Shown piece after piece: positions 12,527 to 24,533 of a stretch of 64,000 bases of DNA (its first letter is position 1; each line of letters opens with the position of its first letter). The notes below the pieces were generated by a model. That model was not told where the DNA came from, searched no databases, and saw nothing but the letters and a program-made list of their open reading frames with translations. The stretch covers positions 45,595-109,594 of the forward strand of contig JAREIK010002972.1 in the NCBI GenBank assembly GCA_029783825.1, read 5' to 3'. The stretch comes from Sapria himalayana. Taxonomy: Eukaryota > Streptophyta > Magnoliopsida > Malpighiales > Rafflesiaceae. A program made the translations under genes and the position numbers.

Positions 12527-12571
<45 letters not shown>
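12527..12571. repeat. (AC)17 and (AT)n compound microsatellite
   Basis: About seventeen AC units are followed directly by six or seven AT units. It lies just upstream of a foldback element. Confidence 0.95.
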
Positions 12572-12588
12572 ATGGATAATTATGTTAT

Positions 12589-12923
12589 GGAATCCAAAAA
12601 AAAAATATCTATGATTTGGGGTATATTTTAGCACCTATTTTCGGATACTCATAATTATCCCAATATAATTAAAAATAAACAATATGCATAAACTCATTTC
12701 ATCTTACTCAGTATGCAAAAACGAGTTAATGAATATGCTTATGCATACAAAATATTTATGAACTCCATATGCATATGTTTTTTGTTTACGAAATAATGAG
12801 TTTCTACATAAACTCATATGCATATTTGAGTATATGCATTCTGTATGAAAAAAAGGAAGGTAATTATTAGTATAAGTATTTTGGAATACCTAAATCATCA
12901 ATATTTTGGATTTGGGTCCCCAA
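12589..12923. mobile_element. MITE-like foldback element (candidate)
   Basis: The left arm (12589 to about 12662) starts GGAATCC and contains ATCTATGATTTGGGGTAT. It aligns imperfectly with the reverse complement of the right arm (about 12858-12923), which reads GGGACCC, then ATTGATGATTTAGGTAT. The arms enclose about 190 bp rich in ATATGCATAT palindromes. The seven bases ATGTTAT occur on both sides (12582-12588 and 12924-12930) and could be a target-site duplication. There is no coding capacity. I cannot assign a superfamily, and the arms are diverged. Confidence 0.42.
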
Positions 12924-12930
12924 ATGTTAT

Positions 12931-13308
12931 ATTAAAATTAAAAATTGTAAAAAAATATAATTATTTTCATGTTGGTCCCCCTTAACATTTTTTTATAATA
13001 TTATAACTTTTATCCACTTTTGTTGGAGCGAAATACATCAACTTTGTTTATCTCACATAAGTTTTTAAAAAATTTAAATCTAAAATAATAGTTTCAAAAT
13101 CAAAAATCAATTTTTGATTTTCATAGAGTTTACCAAAATAGACTTCTTCAAGGAACAATGATAGGTTAAAACGCAGGGCTTACACCTATTTAATGATGCC
13201 ACCAACCATCCAACTAGTAACTTTTTATAAATCTTGGATTCAAAAATCTTTATCATTATAACGCAAGTAGGATTTGATTATTTTAAGTGTTTAGAATTTT
13301 AAGTATTT
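12931..13308. other. AT-rich spacer, nothing recognised
   Basis: Non-repetitive AT-rich sequence between the foldback element and the 540-bp tandem repeat, with no open frame or motif that I recognise. Confidence 0.6.
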
Positions 13309-14725
13309 GTGTAACTATATGTATACCCACATGTAACTATATTTATAATTACATGTATAATAAAATACAATATTATATTTAACAATATGTGTATAACTAT
13401 GTATAAATATTTGTATAACTATATATAAATATTTGTATAATTATATAACACTCTACAACATTAAATATAACTATATTTATAACTATGTAGACATATATGT
13501 AAATCTATATATTTATTGATAACTATATATATTTGGGTATAACTATTTGTATGCATATATTTATATATAAATATATGTTTAAATATATAAAAATATTAAT
13601 AGCTATATATACTATATGTATAATAACATATAACTATAAATAATTGTATATTATTATATATATATATAACTATAACAGCTTTATACATAATTATATTTAA
13701 AAATATAATTTACATCCTATATTTAATATACATTTGTATATATTAGTATATTAAAATGTATTTTACTATATTTATACCTACACATATCTATATGTATAAA
13801 TATTTAAAATTATAAAATAAATATATATACCTGCATGTATAAATATAAGTATAACTATATGTGTAACTAAATGTATAACCACATGTAACTATATTTATAA
13901 GTACATGTATTAAAAAAAACATTATGTTTAATTATATGTGTATATATATAAATATTTATAAAACTAAATTAAATTTTATATAATTAAATAAAACTATATT
14001 TTTAACTATTTATACATATATGTAAATCTATATATTTGTTTATACCATTGTATATATTTATGTATAACTAAATATAACTACTCGTATGAATATATATATA
14101 TATATAAAACAAAATGTTTAACGATATATAATTTTTTATAACTATATATATTATATGTATAATAACATATAACTATTAATAATTTTATCTTACTATATGT
14201 ATAACTATAAAAACTTTATATATAACTATATTTAAATTTATAATTAACATGTATTTAATATACATATTTATATCTTAGTATAAAAATCTATTTTAGCATT
14301 TCCATACCTATATATAACTATATGTATAAATATATGAAATTATATGAAAAAATATATATACATACATTTATAAATATAAGTTTAACTATAGGTGTAACTA
14401 TAAGTATAACCACATGTAACTATATTTATAATTATGTGTATAAAACATACAACATAATGTTTAACTAAATGTGTATAACTATATATAAATATTTGCATAA
14501 CTATAAAAACTCTATATAAATAAATATTAATTTATTTTTAATTAAGTATACATATATGTGTGCATATATGTAAATCTATATAATTGTTTATAACTTTGTA
14601 TACATTTATTTATGTTTGCTTATAACTACTTGTATGCATATATCTATATATAATTATATGTTAAACTAAATGTAACTATTTATAACTATATTTACTTTAT
14701 GTATCCTAACATATAATTATATTTG
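13309..14725. repeat. Three tandem copies of a diverged ~540-bp AT-rich unit
   Basis: The landmark CACATGTAACTATATTTATA recurs near 13329, 13880 and 14410, spaced about 550 and 530 bp. Each is followed by the same order of landmarks: an ACAATA/AACAT block, TGTGTATA..ATAAATATTT, ATATGTAAATCTATAT, GTATAATAACATATAACTAT and a TTTAATATACAT segment. The third copy is partial. Within the units are many degenerate AACTATATGTATA submotifs. It is satellite-like DNA with no coding capacity. Confidence 0.75.
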
Positions 14726-14999
14726 GGATAATACTATTTTGTTGCATCAACTTGAAAAAAAAATTGCTAAAGATATAATATCAACAATATGTAAGCACAT
14801 AGCATGAGAGTGTCCGGTGATCAGGCTCATATATGGTATAATACAAATAAGGGTTATACTCTTACCTAATCTCAGCCCTTGGGCCTCAGGCTCAAATATG
14901 AACTTATGTATACCAAAAATGTAATATTTGATAGGTTTTTCCTGACGAACTTATATTTTCTTTTATATAATTATTCATTCTAACACTGCACTCTCTATG
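14726..14999. other. Short spacer upstream of the CT tract
   Basis: Less AT-rich DNA containing two similar segments, ATCAGGCTCATATATG and CTCAGGCTCAAATATG. Nothing else is recognised. It could be 5' CACTA sequence, but no terminus is visible. Confidence 0.4.
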
Positions 15000-15265
15000 T
15001 GTCTCTCTCTCTCCCTCTATAATTCTTTCTGTCTTTCTCTTCCTCTTTTTCTTTGTGTCACACTCTCTCCCGTGTTATTTTTTTCTTGCTCTTCTTTCTT
15101 GCTTGTTCTCTCTCTCCAGCCCCCCTCTCTCTCCCTCTCTATCTCAAACTCTCTTCTCCCTTCTCTCCCCCTCTCTCCCTTTCTCCCCCCCCCCCCCCCC
15201 CGTCTCCCGATTTCTCTACCCCTCTCTCCCCACCTTATATCTCTCTCTCTCTCTCTCTCCCTCTC
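15000..15265. repeat. CT-rich microsatellite tract with a C17 run
   Basis: A pyrimidine tract of (TC)n, CCTCTCTC and TTTCTC units contains 17 consecutive C at 15185-15201 and a (CT)n block at 15240-15265. Several overlapping low-complexity open frames arise from it and are not genes. It lies 290 bp upstream of the TNPD start and could be a leader element of the transposon, but that is a guess. Confidence 0.9.
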
Positions 15266-15554
15266 CTCCTTCAAACATTAAATGTATTTTTTTTGCTTTC
15301 ATTTCTTGTTCATTTTTGTACATTGCACCCTTTATCTAGAATAACTGTGATATATTTTAATCTTTATCATGCTAAATATTACGTTATCTATTAATGTAGA
15401 TTGTGCAAACTGCTTGCCTGTATATTCATGATATTTTAATTTTAAATATTTATCTGTAAGTAATTTTATTTATTCTTTGTATATTTTGAAGTAATAGAAT
15501 GTTTTATTTATATTAATTATTGGGCATTATTTTATGTAAATAAAACAGGGCAAA
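15266..15554. other. AT-rich leader upstream of the TNPD-like gene
   Basis: AT-rich sequence between the CT tract and the TNPD-like start. It would hold the transposase promoter or 5' UTR, but I see no specific motif. Confidence 0.4.
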
Positions 15555-18500
15555 ATGAGCTTAGATCGTCAATGGATGTACAAAAGGGTTATTAATGGAT
15601 TTTTGAAAAAAAAATTTTGACTAGGCTTGAAACTTTCATCAATTTTGCATGTAGTCAATCAAGATTGAATGATGAAAAAAAAATTAAGTATCCATGTAAT
15701 CATCAAAAGTACATAGGCTCTGAATATTGACCAAAATGAGGATATTGAATCATTTGCTTGTTGTGAAGAATCATCAAACACATACCATAGAATGATCATG
15801 GAAGCTGCTGGTCCTGACTTCAATATGGATTACATGGATGAACTACATAATCCTGAAGCTCAGAAATTTTATGAAATGCTTAAAGCTGCAGATAAAGTGT
15901 TGTGACCTGGTTGTAAAACACATTCACAATTGTCACTTGTGTCTCAACTAATGAGCATTAAGTCAGAAATTCATATGTTTGAGAAATTATTTGATCAGGT
16001 GACAGAACTGATGAAAGACATTATTCCGGATAATAATTTGATCACTAATAACTTTTACAACACTAAGAAGTTACTACGAGGAATGGGTCTACCAGTGGAA
16101 AGAATTGATTGTTGTTTAAATGGATGCATGTTATATTGGGGTAGTGATAGTGATTTAATTAGTTGTAAGTTTTGTGACCATCCTCGATTTAGGAAGGTAC
16201 CTCGTGCTGTAGAAATGAGAAAAAAATTGAAGGTTGTCTTTAAGAAGATGTATTATTTTCTATTAATTCCTCGATTACAGAGGCTATATGCATCAAATGC
16301 TACAGCAAATGATATGAGGTGGCATTCCGAGCATGAGCTTGAAGAATGGGTAATGCGTCATCCATCAGATTTAGCTGCTTGGAAGTATTTTAATTATATA
16401 CATCAAGATTTTGTAGCAGAAAGTCGAAATATGAGATTGGGTCTCTACACTGATAGATTTTAGCCATTTGGGCAATGTGGACAATAGTATTCAACATTGC
16501 CAGTGATAGTGATGCCTTATAACTTGCCACCGTGGTTGTGTATGGAGTAATATATGTTTTTGTCAATATTAGTTCTAGATCCAAAAAATCTGAAAGACAT
16601 GCTGGATATTTTCTTACACCATCTTATTGCAGAGTTAAATCATTTATGAGATATTGGCGTGAATACATATGATATCTCAAAGAAGCAAAATTTCATTATG
16701 CTGGCAGCCCTTATGTGAACGGTAAGTGACTTTCCTACATATTCAATGTTGTCTTGCTGGAGTACTGCAGGATTATTCGCATGCTCGTATTGCATGACAA
16801 ATTCTGATGCATTTGCCCTCAAATTTAGTGATAAACAGTCATGGTTTGATAACAATCGTAAGCTTCTACCTACGAATCATCCATTTCGAAGAAATTGAAC
16901 TGCATTTCAAAGAAATAAAACTGTGATGATAGTTGCACCAGTTGTTCATTCAGAAGATGATATTATTATAGAAATTATAGTTTGGGTTTGAAGAAGGTAA
17001 CTAAAAAGGATACTACTAAAAGTAATGGACCAATAGGAAAATTATTTGGCTGGAGGAAACGTAGTATATTTTGGGACTTGCCCTATTGGAAGTCCAATTT
17101 AATTAATCATAACTTAGATGTAATGCATATTGAAAAAAATATTTTTGACAATGTTTTCAACACTGTCCTTAATCTAGATGAAAAAACAAAAGACACTTTA
17201 AAATCAAGACAAGAGCTGAATGATTACTATCGGTGGCCTGAATTGAAACTGAATGAGCAAATAGAAAAATTTTCTAAAGCTTGATACACACTTGATAAGA
17301 AGGCAAGACAAATATTATGTGAATGGGTTAAAAATTTGAAATTCCCTAATGGATATGTGTCAAATTTGGGTAGATACCTATATATGAAGAATCTTAAGTT
17401 ATTTGGAATGAACAGTCATGATTGTCATGTATTTATGCAGAAATTAATACCAATTGCATCCCGTGAATTACATCCACAAAGTGTTTGGAAGGTCCTTACA
17501 GAACTAAGTTTTTTTTTCAAATAGCTAACTGCAACCACAATCAAAATAGATGACATGGTGAGGCTGGAGAATGACATTCCACTTATTATTTGTAAGCTAG
17601 AATGGATATTACCACCATTTTTTTTTGACTCAATGGAGCATTTACTAGTCTATTTGGCATATTAAGCAAATATTGCATGGCTATTACAATTCAGGTGGAT
17701 GTATCCTTTTGAAAGGTAAATACATATAATTTGCTAAGTTATATTATTTCGTATTTTAAGTAATATTGTAATTTAATCAAATTGAAACCTAACATTGTGG
17801 TTGTAGGTATCTTCGTAAGTTGAAATTGAATGTTAGAAACAATGCAAAAGTTGAAGGTTCAATTTGTAATGCATATTTAGTAGAAGAAGCATCATTATTT
17901 TGTTCTTATTATTTTGATGATCATATCAATACAAAGAATAGAAATGTGCCACATAATTATGATCATGTGATGGTAGAAGATGATTTTATAGACAAACTAT
18001 TTATCTTCAAGCACCCTAGAAGAGCATTTGGAAGAGCAATGAAAAGATGTATGACAGATGAAAAGTACAAAGCAACCAGGAGCTTCGTTTTACTTAATTG
18101 TGAGGAGGTTGTACCATACATTGTGTATGTATGCACAAAATGGTTGTAGTTTAAATCATAGTTTAATTTTATCTTTAATAAGAATTATTAAAAATTGATA
18201 TACATTTTTTTTCTCTTTTTATATTTGTACAGTATTTATGTTGAGGAGTTAAAATATAGGCAACCATCAATTTCCAGTAATGATGTCGATTATATGCTAG
18301 CAAATGAATTTGTAAATTAGTTCAAAAATTATGTGAGAATTATTAAGTTTTAGATTTTGAATTATTTAATTTATTTTTTTCTTTTATTTCTTAATATCAA
18401 TTTTTTTAATTAATGTCACAGGTAATTGATCCTTCAAATAGAGATTCAAATATTTTTATTCAGAATCTAAGTAAAGGCCCATTTCGATATGTGGCAACCT

Positions 18501-19123
18501 ATCTTGGGTATTTTATTAATTGATACAAATTTCAGACAATCGGGCACAGTTCTTCTAAAATAACAATGAATAGTGGTGTATGCATTAAAGACATAGAATA
18601 TAGTGTAGATGAGATTGATTATTATGGTCAACTCAAAGAAGTTATTGAGTTGGAGTATCTTGGACTCGAAAATAATATGATTGTATTATTTAAGTGCGAG
18701 TGGTTTGATCATACACCAAATGTGGACACAAAGATTCATTCGGATTATAAGATAGTGGATATTAACCATAAATACAGATAGTATCGAAATAAGCTATTTA
18801 TTATGGCAGTTCAAACTATTCAAGTATATTATTGTACATATCTAAGTTTATCTCATGAAAAGAGAGATTGGTGGGCGATTTGCAAGATCAAAGCGTGATC
18901 AAAATTTGAAGTAGAAATTGCACCGGCATTCCAGGAAGTTTACATAAATAATATTGAGCCTTTGAATCTAGATGAAGATCCAGAAAATTTATGTGACTCA
19001 AATGGTTGCACAATAGAAATTGAAGATGATCAATTTCTATATGAAGATGAGTTCGAACTTGTATCAAAATCAGACGAAATATCAGAAAATCAATTGGAGG
19101 ATGACAGTGATGCCGATAATTAA
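15555..19123 (+). pseudogene. TNPD/TNP2-like CACTA transposase, degenerate
   Basis: The start MSLDRQWMYKR at 15555 matches the transposase-associated domain of these proteins. Then come MEAAGPDFN..NPEAQKFY (about 15800-15880), the TNP2 core (LMKDIIP, CCLNGCMLYWG, PRLQRLYAS, MRHPSDLAAWKYF; 15930-16990), LDVMHIEKNIFDN (17115-17150), the DUF4218-like part (HDCHVFMQKLIPIA to WMYPFERYLRK; 17420-17825) and a DUF4216-like C-terminus (MNSGVC, DYYGQLKEVIELEYLG, VLFKCEWFD; 18566-18780). Two or three introns are plausible: 17716 to about 17806, 18125-18232 (GTATGT donor) and one ending CACAG at about 18421. TNPD catalyses excision at the CACTA ends. More than ten in-frame stops, several of them Trp-to-stop (tga before PGCK at 15903-15905; tag at 16461-16463), show that it is dead. 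Confidence 0.9.
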
Positions 19124-19263
19124 ATTATTATAATTGTATCATAAATTTAAACTATCAAAGATGTTTTATATTTTATTGAGATCTATCGGTGTATTTTATT
19201 CGAAAATGCATGTTTGTTCATCATTTTTTTATTTTTTGTTCTTTGTTTTATTTTGTATAGCAG

Positions 19264-21109
19264 ATGGCACCTAAAGGACGTTGTCGTGGTGGAGCTGGAT
19301 GTGGATATAGAAATGAACCAAATTCAACTAGTATGTTACATAATGTTGCAGAATCAGTACCAGTTCATAACCAACATATCCTGACTTCAGTATCACAATC
19401 ACCATCTCCATTTCTATCACCATCACCATCATCGAGACCTCTACTAACACTTTTATTAGATGTAAGCCCACCACCAATTGTGCTTCCTACTCACACTTTT
19501 GATTCATCTCAATCTTCTACACCACAATTTACACCGATTGTTCCCCCATTTATAATACCAATGACATTATCAAATGTTGTGCCTTCCTTTGAAGTCAATG
19601 CAAAGTTAGAATTTGATATTGTGGATGAGAGGTAAAAGAAAAATGTAAAAATGATTTGAAAAAAAAATTTTGATGTTACTGTCAGTAATTTGTTTTATAT
19701 TGTTATGATTTGTTTGTTTTCTATATTATTTATTTATTTGTATAGTTTTATTTCATCTCACAAGTGTTCGATTATAATCACAAAGACTTTCAAGAAAATG
19801 GTTGATGCCAAAGCTTTCTCCTGGAAAAAAGTTTTTCAATCGACAAAGAAGTCATATTTTAATGACTTTCATGTATAAATAACAAAACAAAAGAATTGAA
19901 AAATAATTATCTAATTACTTAAATTTTATGTTGGTTATTATTCAAGCAGTAAATAATTATATTCTTGTTGTTAATATAAATTCTTTGACCTCCTCGACTC
20001 GAAGGTACCGGGAAGGTCTTGTCATTTTTTTAGTAGAATCAGTGCACATGGCACCTAAATTTGATGGAAAGATAAAGTCATTATGTGAGATCAAAGCAGC
20101 TCAACGGTATTCTGATTTTGTTCATAAATTAAAAAAAATTAAAGAAAGACCTAATTTTATATCTGAGGAAGACTGGTTTGAATGGCTTAATTATTGGAAG
20201 GAGCCAGATGTGAAGAAAAAAATCAGATATTGCCAGTAAAAATCAAAGAAGTGAGATTGTTGGACTAGGTACAGTCATCTGTCGACATAAAGGAGGTTCA
20301 AAGTCGAGCATCGAGCACGCTCGAGATTTGGTACAAATTTAAAATTCTAAACATATCTATATTTTGTGGTTGTCCTAATAGTCCAATAAATATAATCTCT
20401 GCATGGTTTTAATATTTTTGTTAAATTTTTTTATCATTTGTTTTTTTTGAATTAATAAAAATATATTCTAGGCTGGAGAATTGGGTCGAGATCCAAATTT
20501 CTATGAGATTTTTAGAAAGATACATGTGAAGAAAGTGGATGGGCAGTATGTAGACAACAAGTCTCAAATGATTGTAGTAAGAAATTTTTATATTAATTAG
20601 ACTTTATAAAACGACAGTACATTATGAATATTATTTTGAATGCAAATTTTTTATTTTATTTTTTGTAAATCTAGAATAGTTTTTATCTCCATTTTATCTC
20701 AGGACCTAATGGAGGAATGTAGGAACGTGTGACAGCTACTCATCAAAAAGTTGAGGGTTCTATGAATCTTCAACCAATTGACTATGATCCAATTTATTTG
20801 GAGACAAAAGGAGGTCGAAAGAAGCATCGAGTGTATGGAATCAGTTCTAAGGGAGTGGCATTTTGTTGTAGCAGTCGTGCTTCTAATTCTTCTGTCTCAA
20901 CAATGGTGGATGAGATGGTCGAACAACAAGCACAAGAAACAAATGAACGTATTGTAGATATGGAGACCGAACTAAAAAAGAAGGATAAGCAGATAACTAA
21001 TTTGATGGAAGAAATGCAAGAAATTAAAGAAATTTAAAAAGCAATGCAACAGCAGATGTCCTATATGAAGTCACAATTAGTGGCATTGGCACATCAGATA
21101 GCATTCTGA
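19264..21109 (+). pseudogene. Transposase_24-like second CACTA protein (TNPA position), degenerate
   Basis: ATG at 19264 opens MAPKGRCRGGAG, followed by a Ser/Pro-rich N-terminus. Plausible exons are 19264-19631, 19746-19872 (MVDAKAFSWKKVFQ), about 20050-20330 (RYSDFVHKLKKIKERPNF, then HKGGSKSS), 20472-20576 (AGELGRDPNFYEIFRKIHV) and 20703-21109, separated by GT-AG introns. The order W-rich segment, then RYSDF, GGSKS and LGRDP is that of the plant transposase family PF03004. The C-terminus (about 20900-21090, TELKKKDKQITNLMEEMQEI) is a likely coiled coil. Lesions include loss of one A in the A7 run near 20220, a frameshift near 20727 and a TAA at about 21035. In CACTA elements the second protein binds subterminal repeats. 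That role is assumed here from its position and family. Confidence 0.78.
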
Positions 21110-21524
21110 GATCCAGCTATGAATCCTCGCAAGAAATGCTAGCATTCCCTACAAATTATGAGGATGATTGAGTATGAGAATTATTTATGAACTGTTATTT
21201 ATTTCTTGTCTATGTGTAGTAAATAAATATGATATTTTGTTTCAAGTATTAATTTTTTTTATTCTGGTTTTGTTCTTTGCTTTTTCGATTAACCAAATTA
21301 TGAATCTTTGCAGGACACATTATGTGAGAGAAAAGAAAAAATTTTGATTCAAAGAATTCAGATGTTTCCACGGTCCTTCCAATGCATGGGTCCCATATTT
21401 ACCTATTTGATCTTTATAAAAATCAGGGCTAGCTTATCTTATTTTTATTTTTCTAAAAATATTATATTTTTGCACTCTCTTTATCTCTAAACATAATTGT
21501 TGGACATCTTTTGAATTTTTGGCA
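21110..21524. other. Spacer after the second CACTA gene
   Basis: AT-rich sequence, perhaps the 3' UTR of the Transposase_24-like gene. No open frame has recognisable content. Confidence 0.5.
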
Positions 21525-22712
21525 AAGCTGTATAAGAATAAACATTAATTTGTGTTTGTTTATGTCTATAATAATTGTTTTTATATATCTGTGAATATGT
21601 TTTTGTGTCTCTTAATTTTTTGGGTAGAGTTTTAGCCTATTATAGGTATGTAAAAGCCCATAAACAACAGCGGCAGATACAACAGCAACGGCTATGGCGA
21701 TAGAGAAAAAGGCAGTGGTGGTAGCAGTGGCAGCAATGACAGAACCGACTGAGGCGACATCAGCGGTAGCTATGGCATAAGTTGTAGCAGTGGCAGAAGA
21801 GGTAGTAGCGGCATCAACAGCAGCAACATCATTAGTGGCAGGAGTCACAGCAGTGGCTATGGAGGCAGCAGTAGAGGTGGCAATGACAGCACCGGCAGCA
21901 GCACCGGCAACAACAACGGCAGCACCGACAGCTATGGCAGCAGCAGTAGTAGCACCGGTAGTGGCAGTAGCAGCCGCACCACTACCACCAATGACAGCGA
22001 CATCGGCAACGGTAGTGGCAGTGGCAGCAGTGACAGGAGTGGCAATGGTAGAGGGAGCAGCAGCGGTAGTAGGAGCAGCAGCAACAGCAACATATGCGGT
22101 ATATACGTACGTATATAGTCAGTATATATGTACATATAATACTACAATATTTTATGTACATATATACTGAGAATATATATTTACTTAATATATATGTAAG
22201 CATAATACTGTAGTTTATATGTACATATACTACAGTAATAACTGTACGAGTGAAATGCTAGTATATATGTACATATTTACCGTAGCAATATATATTTATC
22301 AAAACATAGTTATTTTTTATTTATTTTGATTTGATTTGGTGGTTTAAATTTCTTACATATATGGTATCGCATAGTTTTCTGTATGGAGCTTGTATAAGTG
22401 AACACATATTTCAACAAACATGAAGCACCGTGACTCGGACATCTTTGCAGCGAAAAGTTGATGATCGGAGGAGTAGTGGGAGAGAAAGCAACATCAATGC
22501 ATTGATAGATTTTACTTTATTCACATTCGGTAGATACATTGATTAATAAGATGTAATATAATTTTTATTATTTTGTTGTTTTTGTTATTTAAAATATTGT
22601 ATTAGAATAAGTTATTGAATGAAATTTTTTTTAATTTAAAATTTTCTTTTATAGTTTCCCTTTTTAGTAAATTTATTTTTAAAATAATAAATTATTTAAT
22701 TAAATTTTTTTT
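21525..22712. repeat. ~1.2-kb tandem duplication, copy 1 (GCA-rich minisatellite core)
   Basis: The unit begins with a TGTCTATAATAA..TTTTTATATATCTGTGAATAT leader and a TTTTAGCCTATTATAGGTATG box. A GC-rich block of GGCAGY/GCAGTGGCA units (about 21660-22090) follows, then a block with repeated TATATGTACATATA palindromes and an AT-rich end. The same order recurs about 1,190 bp further on. The GC-rich block gives Ala/Thr/Val-rich open frames on both strands, which I regard as composition artefacts. Confidence 0.8.
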
Positions 22713-24075
22713 TAAAACTGTATTACATTCAACTATAATTTTTGTTTATTCATGTCTATAATAACAGTTTTTATATATCTGTGAATATATTTGTGTTTGT
22801 CCAAACTTATTGGGGAGAGTTTTAGCCTATTATAGGTATGTAAAAGCCTATTATCATTAGAGGTAGCTGCAGCAGCGGCGGCAGCAGTGGCAGTGATAGC
22901 AGAGGCAGAAGTGGCACAAGAAGTGGCTGCAGCGGCAGTGGTAGCAGCACTGCCTGCAGCTTCATCGGTAGGGGCGGCAACAGCTTCAGCGGCAGCGAAG
23001 GCAGCGGCTACAGCGGAGGTAGCGGAGACACCCAAGGCAGCGAAAGCAACAGAGGAAGCGGTGGCATAGAAGGTAAAGGTAGTGGTTACACTGGAAGTAG
23101 TGGCAATAGTGGCAGTAGTAGTAGCTGCACAAGAAGCAGTGGCAGCACCGGAAGTAGTGGCAGCACCGGAAGCAGTGGCAGCACCGGAAGTAGTGGCAGC
23201 ACCGGAAGTAGTGGCAGCACTGAAAGCAGTGGCAGCACCGGAAGCAATGGCAACACCGGACGCAGTGGCAGCAACGGTGGTGACGGTATTAGCGGCGGCA
23301 GTGGTGGTAGTTGCCACAACAACTGCTCCGGCAAGGGGGTAGTGGTGGTAGCCACCATAGCGGACAACCACTGTAGCTTAGGCAGTAGTGGCAGCGGCGC
23401 CAGCTACGACAACAACAATGATATTGGCAGCGGCAGCTGCAATGGTAGTAGTGGCAGGAGCGACAGCACCTTTTGAGATATATACGTATGAATAAAGTCA
23501 ATATATACGTACATTTAATATTGCAGTATTTTATGTACGTATATACTGAGTATATTTGTACTCAGTTTATATGTACACTTAATACTACTATTAATATGTA
23601 CATATACTACGGTAATATATGTACGAGTGAAATGCTAGTATATATTTACATATATATTGCAGGATTATAAATGTATCAAAAAATAACTTTTTTTGTTAAT
23701 TTGACTGAGTTATTTAATTTTCTTACCGATATGATACCGCATTATTCCTCAAACAAAGCTTCTATAACTGATACAATTTTTTACTAGATATTACGTGTTG
23801 ATCGGACAGCTTTGTCATAGTAAAAAAATGATGATCGAAAGAGCAGAGGGAGAGAAACCAATGTCAAAGAATGGATATATTATACTTTATGCACTGTAAG
23901 TAGATACATAGATGAATAAAAATAAAAGTTTGTATTTTTTTGTTTCAATTATGTAAAATATTGAATTTGAATTAGATATTAAATAATTTTATTTTTTGTT
24001 TATTATATATTATTTATAGTTTCAATTTTTATTAAATATGATTTAAATATAATAAATTATTTAATAAAAAAGTTT
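22713..24075. repeat. ~1.2-kb tandem duplication, copy 2 (with 18-bp minisatellite)
   Basis: It matches copy 1 from CTGTAT (22718 against 21528) through the TTTTAGCCTATTATAGGTATG box, the GC-rich block (about 22862-23470), the GTACATATA palindrome region, ATGATCG..AGAGGGAGAGAAA, and the AATAAATTATTTAAT end. Between 23134 and 23280 the GC-rich block is a regular 18-bp array, GGCAGCACCGGAAGYAGT. A 212-codon Ala/Thr-rich frame on the minus strand covers it but is not conserved in copy 1. Confidence 0.8.
23134..23280. repeat. 18-bp minisatellite GGCAGCACCGGAAGYAGT
   Basis: About eight units with few mismatches, the strongest GC-rich feature in an AT-rich window. The 18-bp period preserves frame on both strands (hexapeptides such as AAPEVV or SGAATT), which is a consequence of the period and not proof of coding. 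Confidence 0.9.
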
Positions 24076-24117
24076 TACAATTTTTTAAATTGTGTAAATA
24101 TTTTTGAAATTAAAATA

Positions 24118-24533
24118 ACTAGGGAAAATTCCCTAGCTAAATTAGCGAGGGATTTTTCCCTCGCTAATTTAGAGAATGAAATTTGCCTAAATAATTTAGC
24201 TAGGGAAATATTAAAATTAGCGACGGATATTCCATCGCTAATTTTCTAATGCTAGGTACTTGATCTAAGAATTCAGCCATCATTAATTTTGTTTAGCAAT
24301 AGAATATTTCGTTTATCTTGTTATTTTAGCAATGGATTTTTTCTTTTTTAGCGAGGGAATTTTCCGTTGCTAATTTTTTAGCTAGGGAAAATTCCGTATC
24401 TAAAATTTAACAAAAAGCACTTTAGAAAGGGACACGATCTGTTGGTATTCCAACGCTATTTACCATTTAGCGACGGAAATTTCCGATATAGCTAGGGAAT
24501 TCTCCCTAGTTATATGAGATTTTTCTTGTAGTG
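24118..24533 (+). repeat. CACTA 3' subterminal inverted repeats and terminal motif
   Basis: Copies of TTAGCGAGGGA, TAGCTAGGGAA and TTAGCGACGGA alternate with their reverse complements (TTCCCTCGCTAA, TTCCCTAGCTA), giving several small palindromes of the type TAGCGAGGGA-TTT-TCCCTCGCTA. The stretch ends ATGAGATTTTTCTTGTAGTG at 24533. Such subterminal arrays are where the transposon's own DNA-binding protein acts in En/Spm elements. Confidence 0.85.

Larger units (their letters stand above)
15555..24533 (+). mobile_element. CACTA (En/Spm-type) DNA transposon, decayed, 5' terminus not located
   Basis: The element holds a TNP2-like transposase pseudogene, a Transposase_24-like second pseudogene, a duplicated non-coding segment, and a 3' end rich in inverted subterminal repeats that terminates TTTTTCTTGTAGTG. 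That is the reverse complement of the classical CACTACAAGAAAAA terminus. The next bases are ATT, a possible 3-bp target duplication. I found no matching CACTACAAG terminus or TAGCGACGGA subterminal repeats upstream, so 15555 is only a minimum start. The 3' end abuts the pyrimidine tract directly. Both genes carry many stops and frameshifts, so the element is non-autonomous now. Confidence 0.88.

Noticed and set aside
15000..15340. Ser/Leu/Pro-rich overlapping frames upstream of the TNPD-like gene
   Set aside because: They come from the CT microsatellite and C17 run, and three frames are open at once.
22733..23371. A 212-codon Ala/Thr-rich minus-strand frame with hexapeptide repeats
   Set aside because: The 18-bp period keeps all frames open. 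The matching frame in the first duplicate is far shorter, and no known domain is seen.
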